A stretch of DNA of 50,904 bases. Source: Euryarchaeota archaeon UBA251 (GTDB lineage: Archaea; Thermoplasmatota; Poseidoniia; Poseidoniales; Thalassarchaeaceae). The notes under the pieces were generated by a model. The model searched no databases. It was given only the letters and a program-made list of their open reading frames with translations, and was not told where the DNA came from. The stretch's first letter is position 1. Each line of letters begins with the position of its first letter. Location of the stretch: positions 5,375 to 56,278 of the forward strand of contig DAFJ01000033.1 in NCBI GenBank assembly GCA_002497905.1. Direction: 5' to 3'. A program made the translations under genes and the position numbers. Shown piece by piece: positions 1-9,364 of this stretch.

Positions 1-2933
1 GCTTGGAATCCATAATCCCACCATGATACAAAGGCAGGCTTCTCACTGAAACTGACATCTGTATCTTGAGCGGCGAGCCAATCGTAGGCACGATTCCAGT
101 CTCCACCATTGAATCCGGGCCCAAAGGTACCCATGTAGCGACAGCCTTGACAGTACTGATCGAATGCTTGAGTTCCAGGTTCAGGGTATGCACTGTTCAA
201 TATTGATGGGATGTCAGGCAACCATGGTAGGGGAACAGATGTTCGAAGTAGGTCAGGGGCAATATTGTGGAATGCTTGATCCACATCAGCTTTCTCTTCA
301 CTACCACGCGGGATAGCAGAATCGAATCCATAGGTCATATGCTGTGAAGCAACAAGCAGGAAGACAAGGAAAAGAGCAGGGACCATGGGGTTTGATCTTG
401 ATGCAGAAGCGACGGAACGGACACGAGCACGAGGGGTACTAGTACCCTTACGGCGCCAGTCTCGGACGAAGTTAGATGCACCAACAAAATCCCACAGAAT
501 TACCATCGCTATAGCGCCAGAAATGGCCATAGCTGGAGTCGCGTTGAAGATGAAACGACCTGCGCTCCAAGCCATGTAAGCAGCGATAATGACCCAGCCG
601 CCGATGAGAAGTTGGCTACGGTCGTTCCTTCGCAATCCAAGCCAGATACCACGGAAAGCAAAACCAACACCAAGGAGCATTACGATGGGGCCATAGGATG
701 CAAACAGAGTGGCACGGTCTGGTGCCTGAGCTTCAGCAATTGTTCCGAAGATCTTGTTGGCAGAGAAATAGTATCCACCGGTAAACAGGATGTCCCAACC
801 ATTGTACACATTGAGTCCGAACTGGAGGAACGCGAGGATACCTACGAAGGTAGCACCGAGAACGGCAGTTGTACCAAGCACAAGGAGCCAAGGCTTGTCA
901 CGGAAAGCGCTTGCAGTCCATCCAAGACCGAATGTAATACCTGCGATGTAGAACATTGGCTGAAGACCGGAGGCCTCGAAGAGTAAGTGAAGTTGGTTAT
1001 GTCCGTAGACAGGGATTGTCAGGATGAGCGTGAGGAACATCATGTTCACAGCCGCCATCGTAAGCAGCATGCTGTCCTTACGTCGGAACATGTTCAGCAA
1101 AATCTGCATTGCAAAGATTAGGAAGACAATACCTGGGCCATAGACGAACCCCTTCCATCCGAGTGCCGTAGTGGCGAAAGATAACCCCGCCATTGAGGAC
1201 AGCACCATCGTCTGCTTGTGCTTATCCCATGCTGCAGAGTATGCCTTGAGAAGAAGTGACGGGGAGAAACCCGCCTCATCAATCAGCTTGCGATCATCAA
1301 GGCTCTGAACTGTGCGAATCCAGAAGTAGAATGCGACTGATATACCCAGAATTACGAAGGCATCGTGATCAGCGAGACCGAAAGTCGAGTGACCAACGTG
1401 GCTCGGCATGAGAGCAATCAACCATGCCGCCAACATACCGGACTTTTTGCTATGCAAAGTACGAGCGGACGCAGCAACTGGGAGCACAATGAGTGCGCCA
1501 AATATTGCAGGCATGCCCGAAACACTGAACCAAACGGCCTGCTCAAGATCAATTCCCGTAATCCAATGAATGGCAAGGCCGCCAAGGGCGAGGCTCCATG
1601 TGAACAAAGGTGGACGTGGATTAACTCCTCCAAGTGGATAAGCACGATCTGCATCAATGATGAAGTGGCTATGATGGGCCACGACATAGTCCACTGCACG
1701 CTTCATGTACCAAGGGTCAGAACCGCCAGTCATATCCCAGAGTCCTGTGCCATTGGCGTTCATAGCCGGTAAGATATTCCATACAGTACGGATGAACAGC
1801 GCGAAAATCAAAGCAGACATGACGACCAGAGTGTAGCCGTTCTCTGAGAACCATTTGCTAGCCATCCCAGGCTCACGACGATAAGCAACGGAACCAAATC
1901 GTCCACGGTTACCCATGGAAACAATTCCGAAGTTCACGAAGAACCAGATGAAGAACCACATCAGGACTCCGCGAGTGTCTGTAAACCACACTTGGAAGGT
2001 ATCCAACGCTCCCTCGTTGTTTGCGAGGAGGGTATCGATGAACGAGATATCTTGTAGCATGCTCAAGGTGTAGAGCACGAAATTGGCAGCTATTACAGTG
2101 GATGCAACCACCCATCCTTCAGAACGAAGATAGGCAACAATCATCATGAAAATACCACCAGCAATAGCCCACCAGTTTCCAAGATAAATTCCGAGATTGT
2201 AGACATCCGTATCGGCCAATTGGCGCATGCTCAGCATACTGATGACATGCAGAAGTGACCAGACACCGAAGGTGATAGGCACGACATTAGGTAGAGTATC
2301 CGGGAGATTCCGGAACCATCGACCTTCACCTGGTGCGATGAACTCGGTCCGCCCGCGGAGAGCCGTTACCATGGTGATACTAAGTGCGATACTGAGTAAC
2401 CAAAACGACATGAAGATGCTCATGGCGTAGGATCGAGTCACATCGAGTAGGGAGTAGGTCGCGTTTGCATTTCCTCCGGCGGTCAACGTCGCACTTGACG
2501 CCAACGTGAGTGCCATCATCGCACCAGCGATGATACCAACACTGAGGTTCGCTTCCTCCATGCGTTCATTACGCTCGAAAGCATGGACAATCAGGAATGT
2601 CATGGCGCCAATAACGCCCAACAGGGTGTGACCTGCGGCGTCTGCGCCGAACAATGCTGCGATGCCGCCGAGGATGACGACTGCTGTGGCCCGAGAACCA
2701 TTGAGAGGAGTGGAAGAGAGCATCGGACGGGCAGAAATCCCAGCGACGCCTGCAATGAGCAGGACGACGAGGGGCATTGCAATGTCAGTCAGGTTGGCCG
2801 TATCGGCCATATCAATCCAGTTGACGGACGCACCGGCGAACGCGATGGCAATCATCGCGATCATCAGCACGGGGCCAAGGAATCCGTAGATTCCGGGCGA
2901 CTCCGCCGCGGTTAGGTTCTCTTCTTCATTCAT
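1..2933 (-). CDS. aglB: AglB/STT3 dolichyl-phosphooligosaccharide-protein glycotransferase, C-terminus cut by window edge
   Basis: Catalytic subunit of archaeal N-glycosylation: it transfers a lipid-linked glycan to Asn in N-X-S/T sites on the outer face of the membrane. Reading leftward from an ATG at 2933 gives 977 residues without a stop. The family signature WWDYG is at about residues 971-975, the last codons before the edge. The first DxD-type motif lies in GSDPWYMKR (Asp about 406) and a second acidic motif in GLADHDAF (about 517-524). The polypeptide is strongly hydrophobic with many membrane helices. Family members usually have the first DxD motif within the first hundred residues, so about 350 extra N-terminal residues with several membrane helices precede the normal STT3 start. 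The soluble C-terminal domain is outside the window. A GAGAGGAAG stretch just upstream can serve as ribosome binding site, and TTATAA near 2993 is a possible TATA element. Identification is firm; the role of the extension is unknown. Confidence 0.93.
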   Translation of the reverse strand, partial: MNEEENLTAAESPGIYGFLGPVLMIAMIAIAFAGASVNWIDMADTANLTDIAMPLVVLLIAGVAGISARPMLSSTPLNGSRATAVVILGGIAALFGADAAGHTLLGVIGAMTFLIVHAFERNERMEEANLSVGIIAGAMMALTLASSATLTAGGNANATYSLLDVTRSYAMSIFMSFWLLSIALSITMVTALRGRTEFIAPGEGRWFRNLPDTLPNVVPITFGVWSLLHVISMLSMRQLADTDVYNLGIYLGNWWAIAGGIFMMIVAYLRSEGWVVASTVIAANFVLYTLSMLQDISFIDTLLANNEGALDTFQVWFTDTRGVLMWFFIWFFVNFGIVSMGNRGRFGSVAYRREPGMASKWFSENGYTLVVMSALIFALFIRTVWNILPAMNANGTGLWDMTGGSDPWYMKRAVDYVVAHHSHFIIDADRAYPLGGVNPRPPLFTWSLALGGLAIHWITGIDLEQAVWFSVSGMPAIFGALIVLPVAASARTLHSKKSGMLAAWLIALMPSHVGHSTFGLADHDAFVILGISVAFYFWIRTVQSLDDRKLIDEAGFSPSLLLKAYSAAWDKHKQTMVLSSMAGLSFATTALGWKGFVYGPGIVFLIFAMQILLNMFRRKDSMLLTMAAVNMMFLTLILTIPVYGHNQLHLLFEASGLQPMFYIAGITFGLGWTASAFRDKPWLLVLGTTAVLGATFVGILAFLQFGLNVYNGWDILFTGGYYFSANKIFGTIAEAQAPDRATLFASYGPIVMLLGVGFAFRGIWLGLRRNDRSQLLIGGWVIIAAYMAWSAGRFIFNATPAMAISGAIAMVILWDFVGASNFVRDWRRKGTSTPRARVRSVASASRSNPMVPALFLVFLLVASQHMTYGFDSAIPRGSEEKADVDQAFHNIAPDLLRTSVPLPWLPDIPSILNSAYPEPGTQAFDQYCQGCRYMGTFGPGFNGGDWNRAYDWLAAQDTDVSFSEKPAFVSWWDYGFQ

Positions 2934-3054
2934 GTTGCTTCCTCTCTTGGTTCAGCCTGTAGGCTGTAGCGCCTCGGCGACTTTCCTTCCGGTTATAACG
3001 CTCACGGGGGTATAGGCGGCATGGATTCCGAACCTGTCCAACGATTTCCAGCCC

Positions 3055-4320
3055 TCAAAGAGCCCTATATCCAATATCCCGTCGATGATGAGACCCTTCT
3101 AGTTCGAGGGAATCCATCAGACGATAAGCAATAGACGCAGCCCCATTAAGAGTCGGAGCAATACCGGTAGCGCTACAGACACGACCCCCTGAAGAGACGA
3201 TTTCGGCTCCATCCTGACGAGTCCCAGCATGGTGAATGAATCCTCTAAGAGCACCTTCTTCGATACGGACGTCCGAGCCCCGAAGGGAACGGCCAGTATT
3301 GGCTGTGCCAGGATATCCCTCAGAGGCAAGAACAACAGTCATTGTTGCCGCATTGTGGAAGCTTACGTCAATGTCAGCAATCGAGCCATTGGCACACGCT
3401 CCAAGGAGGAGATTTAGATCCGTCTCGATGAGAGGAATTGTGACCTGCGTTTCAGGATCCCCAAATCGGACATTGAATTCCACGACTCGAGGTGTACCCT
3501 CAGAATCGATCATCAAACCGACATAGAGGCACCCTCGGTACGGAATTTTCTGTGTACTAAGGTGGGCATGCATCGGTTCAACAATCTCCTCAATAGCCCG
3601 CATCTTCACGCTATCCGTCACGACTGGAGCCGGCGCATAGGCCCCCATACCCCCGGTATTTGGCCCTGTATCACCTTCACCAACACGCTTGTGGTCCTGA
3701 CTAGCTGGAAGGCACACGTATCCTGATTCATCCATAAGAACAAGCATACTTGCCTCCTCTCCTGCCATGAATTCCTCAAGCAAGACGAAACCGTCTGTGT
3801 CAATTGCATCCGAGATAGTAGAATGAGCAATGTTCCGGTCCTCTGTGACCGTCACACCCTTGCCGCCGGCGAGAACATCGCGCTTCACAACCCAAGGGGA
3901 ACTGAACGAATCTAGCGCATCATCGATTGCATCGTGCGCCTCTACTCGTATCACAGCAGCAGTGGGTACACCAAGATCTAGCATCACTTGCTTCGCATAT
4001 TCCTTGGAGCCCTCGAGGCGGGCTCCTTCCGCGTGAGGCCCAAAACTTGGAATCCCTTCTTCTCGAAGGCGATCTGAGAGGCCAGCAACAAGCGGACCCT
4101 CTGGACCAACAACGACAAGTTCTGCATCAATCGTCTTTGCAAGACCGATTATACCATCGATATCAGACGCAGATACTGCATGATTAGTTGCAACCATCGC
4201 CGTTCCTGCGTTTCCTGGAGCTACATGGACTGAACCAACACTGGGGGATTCAATCAAACCGAGCGCAAGGGCATGTTCCCTGCCGCCGCCACCAACAACG
4301 AGAACGACGGCATCGGACAT
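3055..4320 (-). CDS. purD: Phosphoribosylamine-glycine ligase
   Basis: GAR synthetase of de novo purine synthesis: ATP-dependent ligation of glycine to phosphoribosylamine. The N-terminus shows the family's GGGGREHAL nucleotide-binding loop (residues 10-18). Next come the ATP-grasp region (VVKRDVLAGGKGV and, further on, QDHKRVGEGDTGPNTGGMG) and the FNVRFGDPETQ motif that carries metal ligands. The length of 421 residues is normal. I chose the ATG at 4320 because PurD proteins begin only a few residues before the glycine loop. In-frame starts at 4347 (ATG) and 4359 (GTG) would add 9 or 13 residues. The gene follows carS closely and is probably co-transcribed with it. purE and the GMP synthase subunit elsewhere in the window belong to the same purine pathway but form a separate cluster. 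Confidence 0.95.
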   Translation of the reverse strand: MSDAVVLVVGGGGREHALALGLIESPSVGSVHVAPGNAGTAMVATNHAVSASDIDGIIGLAKTIDAELVVVGPEGPLVAGLSDRLREEGIPSFGPHAEGARLEGSKEYAKQVMLDLGVPTAAVIRVEAHDAIDDALDSFSSPWVVKRDVLAGGKGVTVTEDRNIAHSTISDAIDTDGFVLLEEFMAGEEASMLVLMDESGYVCLPASQDHKRVGEGDTGPNTGGMGAYAPAPVVTDSVKMRAIEEIVEPMHAHLSTQKIPYRGCLYVGLMIDSEGTPRVVEFNVRFGDPETQVTIPLIETDLNLLLGACANGSIADIDVSFHNAATMTVVLASEGYPGTANTGRSLRGSDVRIEEGALRGFIHHAGTRQDGAEIVSSGGRVCSATGIAPTLNGAASIAYRLMDSLELEGSHHRRDIGYRAL

Positions 4321-4360
4321 AGTGCAGAGGGTAGGGAACGAACCCATAATCCATTCCACG

Positions 4361-5029
4361 TCAGTAGGGTACGGATTTCAGGCCTAATTTGTAGCCTAGA
4401 ACATTCACAGAACGATGAATTATCGGTGTCAATATCAGTAACCAGATCATCGAGGGAATAAGTTGCCACGAACCATACAACTGATTCGGAAATAGTACTA
4501 ATCCGAAAATGAAGCAAATAATTGCGAAGGGCAATGTATCGAGAAGCGGCGCCTTGGAAGACACATCACCTTCACGCTTCAAACCCCGACGACGCTTGAA
4601 GAATGAACCGACCGAATCACCGACAAGTGACCCGAATCCAAGGACATATCCAATGAAAAATGCGGAGCCATATAGCCCAAGGAAACCAAACCACGGATCC
4701 ACATGCTCAAGCCCCATCATAGGATCGTAAAACGGCTTGCTATCTACTCCATTACCACCCCATAGAATAGTTGCTAGCACCGTGAGAAGACCTGCTAGTA
4801 GCGGACCACCCAACAAACCATTCCAAGACTTACCGTCACCAAGAAGCCGGAAACCATCCTTCCAGTTCCGGCCACCGTCAATCCTCCAGATCGGGATTCC
4901 TGTTAACTCAGGAAGCCATTTTCCGAAAACCATAGCCCCCGTGTTAGCGAGATAGGCCGGGCCGTACAATAGAAGCAGAGCAAGAACCCCGAGAGGGTCG
5001 ATAGACCCAAACAAGCCATCTGGAATCAT
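4361..5029 (-). CDS. carS: CDP-archaeol synthase (CTP:digeranylgeranylglyceryl phosphate cytidylyltransferase)
   Basis: Membrane enzyme that activates unsaturated archaeal diether phosphate with CTP, giving the CDP-archaeol precursor of polar lipids. Family marks are visible: YGPAYLANTGAMVFG near residues 22-36, then an IDGGRNWKDGFRLLGDGKSWNG segment holding the G-D-G-K-x-W-N-G cytidylyltransferase-like motif, and about five hydrophobic helices over 222 residues. Its hydrophilic, basic stretch (FKRRRGLKREG) fits a cytoplasmic loop. The ATG at 5029 is the only sensible start. The stop is 40 bases upstream of the preferred purD ATG, so the two genes are probably one transcript. This gene is one of the strongest signs that the source is an archaeon. 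Confidence 0.9.
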   Translation of the reverse strand: MIPDGLFGSIDPLGVLALLLLYGPAYLANTGAMVFGKWLPELTGIPIWRIDGGRNWKDGFRLLGDGKSWNGLLGGPLLAGLLTVLATILWGGNGVDSKPFYDPMMGLEHVDPWFGFLGLYGSAFFIGYVLGFGSLVGDSVGSFFKRRRGLKREGDVSSKAPLLDTLPFAIICFIFGLVLFPNQLYGSWQLIPSMIWLLILTPIIHRSVNVLGYKLGLKSVPY

Positions 5030-5098
5030 GGCTCAACGTACGAATGCCGGCCCTTCAATACATCCTTTACCAATGGCCCACTCCATTCATTGATAAAA

Positions 5099-6226
5099 TT
5101 AGGCAACGGCGACTGTGTTTGTTCCAGACAATACTTGTCCATCAAACATTATTGTAATATCAATATCACATTGTGATGAACATATGTCTCCTCCGTTTTC
5201 CCTGATGTACACAATCTCGTTTGAATCCCAGTGGGAATCTGAATTACCGGTCTGATCAATTACACAATCAGCACTGTCAGCTTGTGTAGTACCATAAACC
5301 TCGCAAGTGTATGTTGAGGTACCGTCTGAGATAGTGAAAACAATGCAGTCCCAATTTAGATCGTTGGATGCATAATCCCAATTTATCCTAATCATTGTGT
5401 CATCGGTATCACCTGAGAGGGTGTCCGACGAATCTAGGGCATTGAAAGCATTCATATCTCCGGTCCCACATGTTGGGGTAGTAACCCAATCAATATCTGC
5501 TTGTGAGACATCAAAGAATAATTCGCTGAACCAATTTTCATTGACATCATCGCTATCATACAAATCACGTAGCATTTCGTGTTGCATAGCAGGAGAAATT
5601 ACACTAATTGTTGATTTGGCACCTGATGCATCTTCCGCAATTACATCGAATATACGAAAGAGATGCAGAAATCGCTCACCTTCTAATTCAAGTCGTTCAA
5701 CCTGCATGCTTCCATTCCAATCGATTTCGACAATTGAGAAGCCTTCTGCAGTGTTGAGACTCAGGTCAACTACTCCATCCCGATCGGCATCTATTCCAAC
5801 TGTTACCGTCTCACCTTCTGGATCGATTGCCGACCAATAAGCCATTGCAACATAGTACCAGTCAGTAGTAAAATTGTGTGTATCATCATCCAAAGCAGTG
5901 ATTTTAGCAGTGATTCTTGGAGGCTGATTAAGAGTAATTCCAGATGAACCCATGTCTATTGTAGTCCACCCGGATGATGTGCATGCTTGGAATTCAGTTA
6001 CATCTTCGACATAGTACAACTTCCCAAGATTTGCATCATTCGCACCAGGACAAGTAGGAAGATTAGATGCAGAAGCAACATGGTATGTTGGCCAATCATC
6101 TAGAGGCTCACCTAATTCGATCTCTGTACCGTCTGAAGCCTCAGGACTAGTGCCACCAAGACAGCCAGCGACTGACAACGATAACATCAGAGTAATCAAT
6201 AAAATTGCAGGTAGGGTATTCTTCAT
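5099..6226 (-). CDS. Predicted secreted lipoprotein, unknown function
   Basis: A 375-residue exported protein. Residues 1-21 form a signal peptide ending in a lipobox-like LSVAGC, so Cys22 is the likely lipidated anchor. After an acidic linker there is a small Cys-containing module (about residues 55-95) with NLPTCPG, GKLYYVEDVTEFQAC and SGWTTIDM. The remainder is rich in Asp, Ser and Thr and looks like beta-sandwich sequence, with further Cys residues near the C-terminus that may form disulfides. I do not recognise the family. The gene is divergent from the one at 6309, with an 82-base shared upstream region. Surface location is well supported by the signal; binding or enzymatic role is unknown. 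Confidence 0.75.
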   Translation of the reverse strand: MKNTLPAILLITLMLSLSVAGCLGGTSPEASDGTEIELGEPLDDWPTYHVASASNLPTCPGANDANLGKLYYVEDVTEFQACTSSGWTTIDMGSSGITLNQPPRITAKITALDDDTHNFTTDWYYVAMAYWSAIDPEGETVTVGIDADRDGVVDLSLNTAEGFSIVEIDWNGSMQVERLELEGERFLHLFRIFDVIAEDASGAKSTISVISPAMQHEMLRDLYDSDDVNENWFSELFFDVSQADIDWVTTPTCGTGDMNAFNALDSSDTLSGDTDDTMIRINWDYASNDLNWDCIVFTISDGTSTYTCEVYGTTQADSADCVIDQTGNSDSHWDSNEIVYIRENGGDICSSQCDIDITIMFDGQVLSGTNTVAVA

Positions 6227-6308
6227 GATTGTGAAACTTGATTTTTAGCAAATAATCATTGGCACAATGTAGCGAGGATTTGAAACGCCTTGCCCTGAAG
6301 CCAGAGGT

Positions 6309-8057
6309 ATGGAGTCCCTTCGCGCACGAGCTACGTCAATCTCATTCTTGCTCTTGATGTTACTTTGCACCCCGCTCATAGGAACCATATCGGCTACAGA
6401 ACCACCCGATGGTGGACAAAGCCTCACGATTACAGGGGATGTGACGTGGGACCAAGATGACGATTTTGATGGCACAGTGGATATCGCGAATGGTGCTTCT
6501 TTAACGATTTCAGCCAATCTAGATGTTGCGAATGAAAGTCGAATCATAGTACACTCTGGCGGCATACTCTCGATTTCCAACGGCTCACTGAATGCAGAAT
6601 GGACCGATACAGACTACTCATGGATGAGGAATAGTGACGACGGACATCGTTCGAGAATAATGATTGAGACTGCGGAACGCCAAGGTTCGTTTGATGTCAT
6701 TCTGACCTCTGCCGAGAACTCCTACTTCAACGGGATGAATGCTGTAGTCGAGGGGACTGCGACTGCCATGGAAGGGGACAACCATACGATACCATTCTCG
6801 GCCGGATCGAGTGACACATGGATTGAATTCACTGGAGCATCCGTGTATGAGATGATTCTCTCATCCGAAATCCGAATCGATTACCCTGGAATCAAGCCCA
6901 CGGAAACAATCCCGGTTGGAGACATCCCGCATGAGAACTGGATGGTAAACGACCCAGGGACATTTGACATCGATATTCAAGGTACGATGAATGCCAATGG
7001 AGCACATATCTACGGGGCGAAAATGAACGTGGTTGGTTCGCTGAACCTTAGTGCTACAGACATTGTCAGATCCACCCCGATTCTAGCAGCAGATAGCGCG
7101 AGTATCAAGATGAATGCAGTCGACATGAAGGACAGTCGAGACGACCACCACATCACTGCAGGCACCCAGACGGTGATTGACCTCACTTCATCTACAGTTC
7201 ATGGAACACTTGTCGATTTCTGGGAGCGCCAATTAGAACAGACAATCCAGTTCAGGGCTAACGAAGTGATTGTTACTATCGCTGATTTTGGCTACCCCCC
7301 AAGCACAACCAATCCGATACCCACCAACGAACAGGGCCTCATGACTCTCCCATTGAGGACTGTTGAAATCGGATTCGCAGACGGTATAGTATGGAATGAA
7401 GACGCTACGATTGTGATTCAATCCTACAAAACCGCATGGAACGCCCAACTTGCAGATTACGGTTCATCCACGTATCTTCCGATTGAAACTACCACTACCT
7501 ACGAATCAGATGTATTGCCTATGCTAACCATTGATTCAATCACACCCGAGGAAACTAGTGTTTCTACCGACGGACGAGTAAAGATGAATGCGACGATTAC
7601 AAACTCTGGTTCAGGAGATGCAAGAATCGGTCTCGAATGTTTTATCGGTAACGGCTCAGCAGCTGATGTAGGAGGATATCCGGTCCTTGAAATCCCAGGA
7701 GATTCAACCAGATCTGTAGAATTCACATGGAGAGGTGTTGCTGAAACTGGCAACCAAAGTATCACCTGTGGAGTAATACAGCCCGCCCAACTCGCAATCG
7801 AAGGTGCTTACGGGGGGCTTCCCGTCGCCTCAGAATCAGTATCTTGGTCTGAGCCTGTGGCAGAGACCGAGGGGCTAGGTATGCTCCCATTGATTACCGC
7901 TGTGCTAGTCGGTGCAATACTAGTTGGCATCGCAGCACTTCAGTACTCTGCAAACCTCCAGAAAGAGCGTGACCAAGGTAAGATGAAAGGAAACAGTGAA
8001 GACAAAGCCGAATTAGGGAATCCTAGTAAGCAAAGAGGTCCCGATTTAGACGATTAG
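6309..8057 (+). CDS. Secreted, C-terminally membrane-anchored surface protein
   Basis: A 582-residue protein with an N-terminal signal (about residues 8-30, ending near ISATE). The long extracellular part starts with repeats such as SLTITGDVTW, GASLTISANL and SGGILSISNGSL, reminiscent of parallel beta-helix coils. A later region (about 400-500, around VKMNATITNSGSGDARIGL) resembles a CARDB/NEW3-type beta-sandwich. One membrane helix follows near residues 523-545 (LPLITAVLVGAILVGIAAL), then a charged cytoplasmic tail. N-X-S/T sites are present, consistent with glycosylation by AglB. Its stop codon directly abuts the stop of the opposing gene at 8058 with no spacer. Family and function not recognised. 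Confidence 0.8.
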   Translation: MESLRARATSISFLLLMLLCTPLIGTISATEPPDGGQSLTITGDVTWDQDDDFDGTVDIANGASLTISANLDVANESRIIVHSGGILSISNGSLNAEWTDTDYSWMRNSDDGHRSRIMIETAERQGSFDVILTSAENSYFNGMNAVVEGTATAMEGDNHTIPFSAGSSDTWIEFTGASVYEMILSSEIRIDYPGIKPTETIPVGDIPHENWMVNDPGTFDIDIQGTMNANGAHIYGAKMNVVGSLNLSATDIVRSTPILAADSASIKMNAVDMKDSRDDHHITAGTQTVIDLTSSTVHGTLVDFWERQLEQTIQFRANEVIVTIADFGYPPSTTNPIPTNEQGLMTLPLRTVEIGFADGIVWNEDATIVIQSYKTAWNAQLADYGSSTYLPIETTTTYESDVLPMLTIDSITPEETSVSTDGRVKMNATITNSGSGDARIGLECFIGNGSAADVGGYPVLEIPGDSTRSVEFTWRGVAETGNQSITCGVIQPAQLAIEGAYGGLPVASESVSWSEPVAETEGLGMLPLITAVLVGAILVGIAALQYSANLQKERDQGKMKGNSEDKAELGNPSKQRGPDLDD

Positions 8058-9275
8058 TCAGCAACCGGGTAACCAGGTCTCGCTTCCATCTTGCGATTGG
8101 AATGAGTGTTCACTCGACGCTGTCACGGTCTCCTCGCCCCAGAATGGATCCTGCGTGATAGTCACGGTGAAGGTATAGCAGCCCTTCTCGTCACCCTGCC
8201 ACATGTCACGAGACACGATGGAGAGGGTTTCCTGCTCAGCATCCCCTTCGAGTTGAAGAATAGCGTATCCCTCATCACCCATAATCGCAGTACCATCACC
8301 ATAGAGTCCGCCTTCAGAATCCCATGAGGCTGATGTCATGCTGACCTCCACAGTTGGATAGGTCACGATAGTTCCACTTGGACCAGTCATGGATGCGGTG
8401 AAATTGAAGTTCGCCCACGGAAGCGCGAGCGGTGAATTTTGTGACTCAAGGCCTGCCCAGACGCTTAATGATACACCACTTACGCAACGTACGGAGCCAT
8501 CATCACAACTTTGGCCGCTTCCTTCTCCGATGAATACAGGAGTGACATCAGTCTGCCCCTCTGTCACAGTTCTCGTCATGAAGTTCGAATCGAGTGTATT
8601 ACTCCATGTCTGTCCTCCTATGCTAACATCAATCGTGTATTCTCCCCCAGAAGACCCCAAAGCATTGCCAGAATATACTGAATCTACAGGGATTGTGAAT
8701 AAGCCATAGTCGCCAAGACCATCGCTCTTATCGATAGAGAATGTATGAGTGGAATCGTATACGGATACACCGTTGCGAACGATGTTGACGACTGCATCAT
8801 GACTCCCACTTCCACCGTTTTGACGAATCTTAACCTCAAACTCTGAGCCATCGTCACTTGCCTCAATACCACCGAAAGACATTGATCCAGTGAGAACGGT
8901 TCCAAGAAGTGTGGGTGTGACTGCGAGCATGAGCGCGACAAGAACGACGATTGCACCCGACATAATTGCTGTAGGGCCTTGTTCTAGAGGATTCTGCAGC
9001 CCTAACCAGAACCAACTTACACCGGCTCCACCCAATAAAATCAGTGGCATTAGGGCGTTCAACGATACGGGGATATATTCGTCGAACCACATTACAAGGA
9101 AAAACGGAACGATAATTGTCGCTAAGATTGCAGTAAATGTCCGACCCAAGAGGCCCTCCATTGAACCTCCTACATCTTCCGATATTGGAGTATCAGAAAC
9201 AGTAGTTTCCTCTACCTTCAAGTCGGGTTCTTCATCCGCTTCAACTTCTACTCTGTCTAACAATCCACCTGACAT
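8058..9275 (-). CDS. Membrane protein with three N-terminal helices and a large exported domain
   Basis: A 405-residue protein. Residues 1-45 are acidic and probably cytoplasmic. Three hydrophobic helices follow (about 47-66, 70-93 and 98-130). The rest, about 270 residues, is Ser/Thr/Asp-rich beta-type sequence with Cys pairs (SCDDGSVRC near 257-265) and a Cys close to the C-terminus, so it is probably outside the cell. It is the last gene of a minus-strand series that includes the paralogous pair at 9365 and 10377, with 89 bases separating it from the first of these. I do not recognise the family. Confidence 0.75.
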   Translation of the reverse strand: MSGGLLDRVEVEADEEPDLKVEETTVSDTPISEDVGGSMEGLLGRTFTAILATIIVPFFLVMWFDEYIPVSLNALMPLILLGGAGVSWFWLGLQNPLEQGPTAIMSGAIVVLVALMLAVTPTLLGTVLTGSMSFGGIEASDDGSEFEVKIRQNGGSGSHDAVVNIVRNGVSVYDSTHTFSIDKSDGLGDYGLFTIPVDSVYSGNALGSSGGEYTIDVSIGGQTWSNTLDSNFMTRTVTEGQTDVTPVFIGEGSGQSCDDGSVRCVSGVSLSVWAGLESQNSPLALPWANFNFTASMTGPSGTIVTYPTVEVSMTSASWDSEGGLYGDGTAIMGDEGYAILQLEGDAEQETLSIVSRDMWQGDEKGCYTFTVTITQDPFWGEETVTASSEHSFQSQDGSETWLPGC

Positions 9276-9364
9276 TAGAGATGAGTCGCGGCTCGGAGGT
9301 TATCAAACCGTTGACTAAACGGTCAGGATGAAGCAGTTTGGCACGCCTACCGATTTGCGCCGAC

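Noticed and set aside
385..2915. Several plus-strand open frames inside the first 2.9 kb
   Set aside because: They lie opposite the aglB frame, which shows family motifs over its whole length; none has a recognisable domain.
4321..4359. Longer purD with GTG start at 4359
   Set aside because: PurD proteins start just before the glycine-rich loop, and the ATG at 4320 gives that arrangement.
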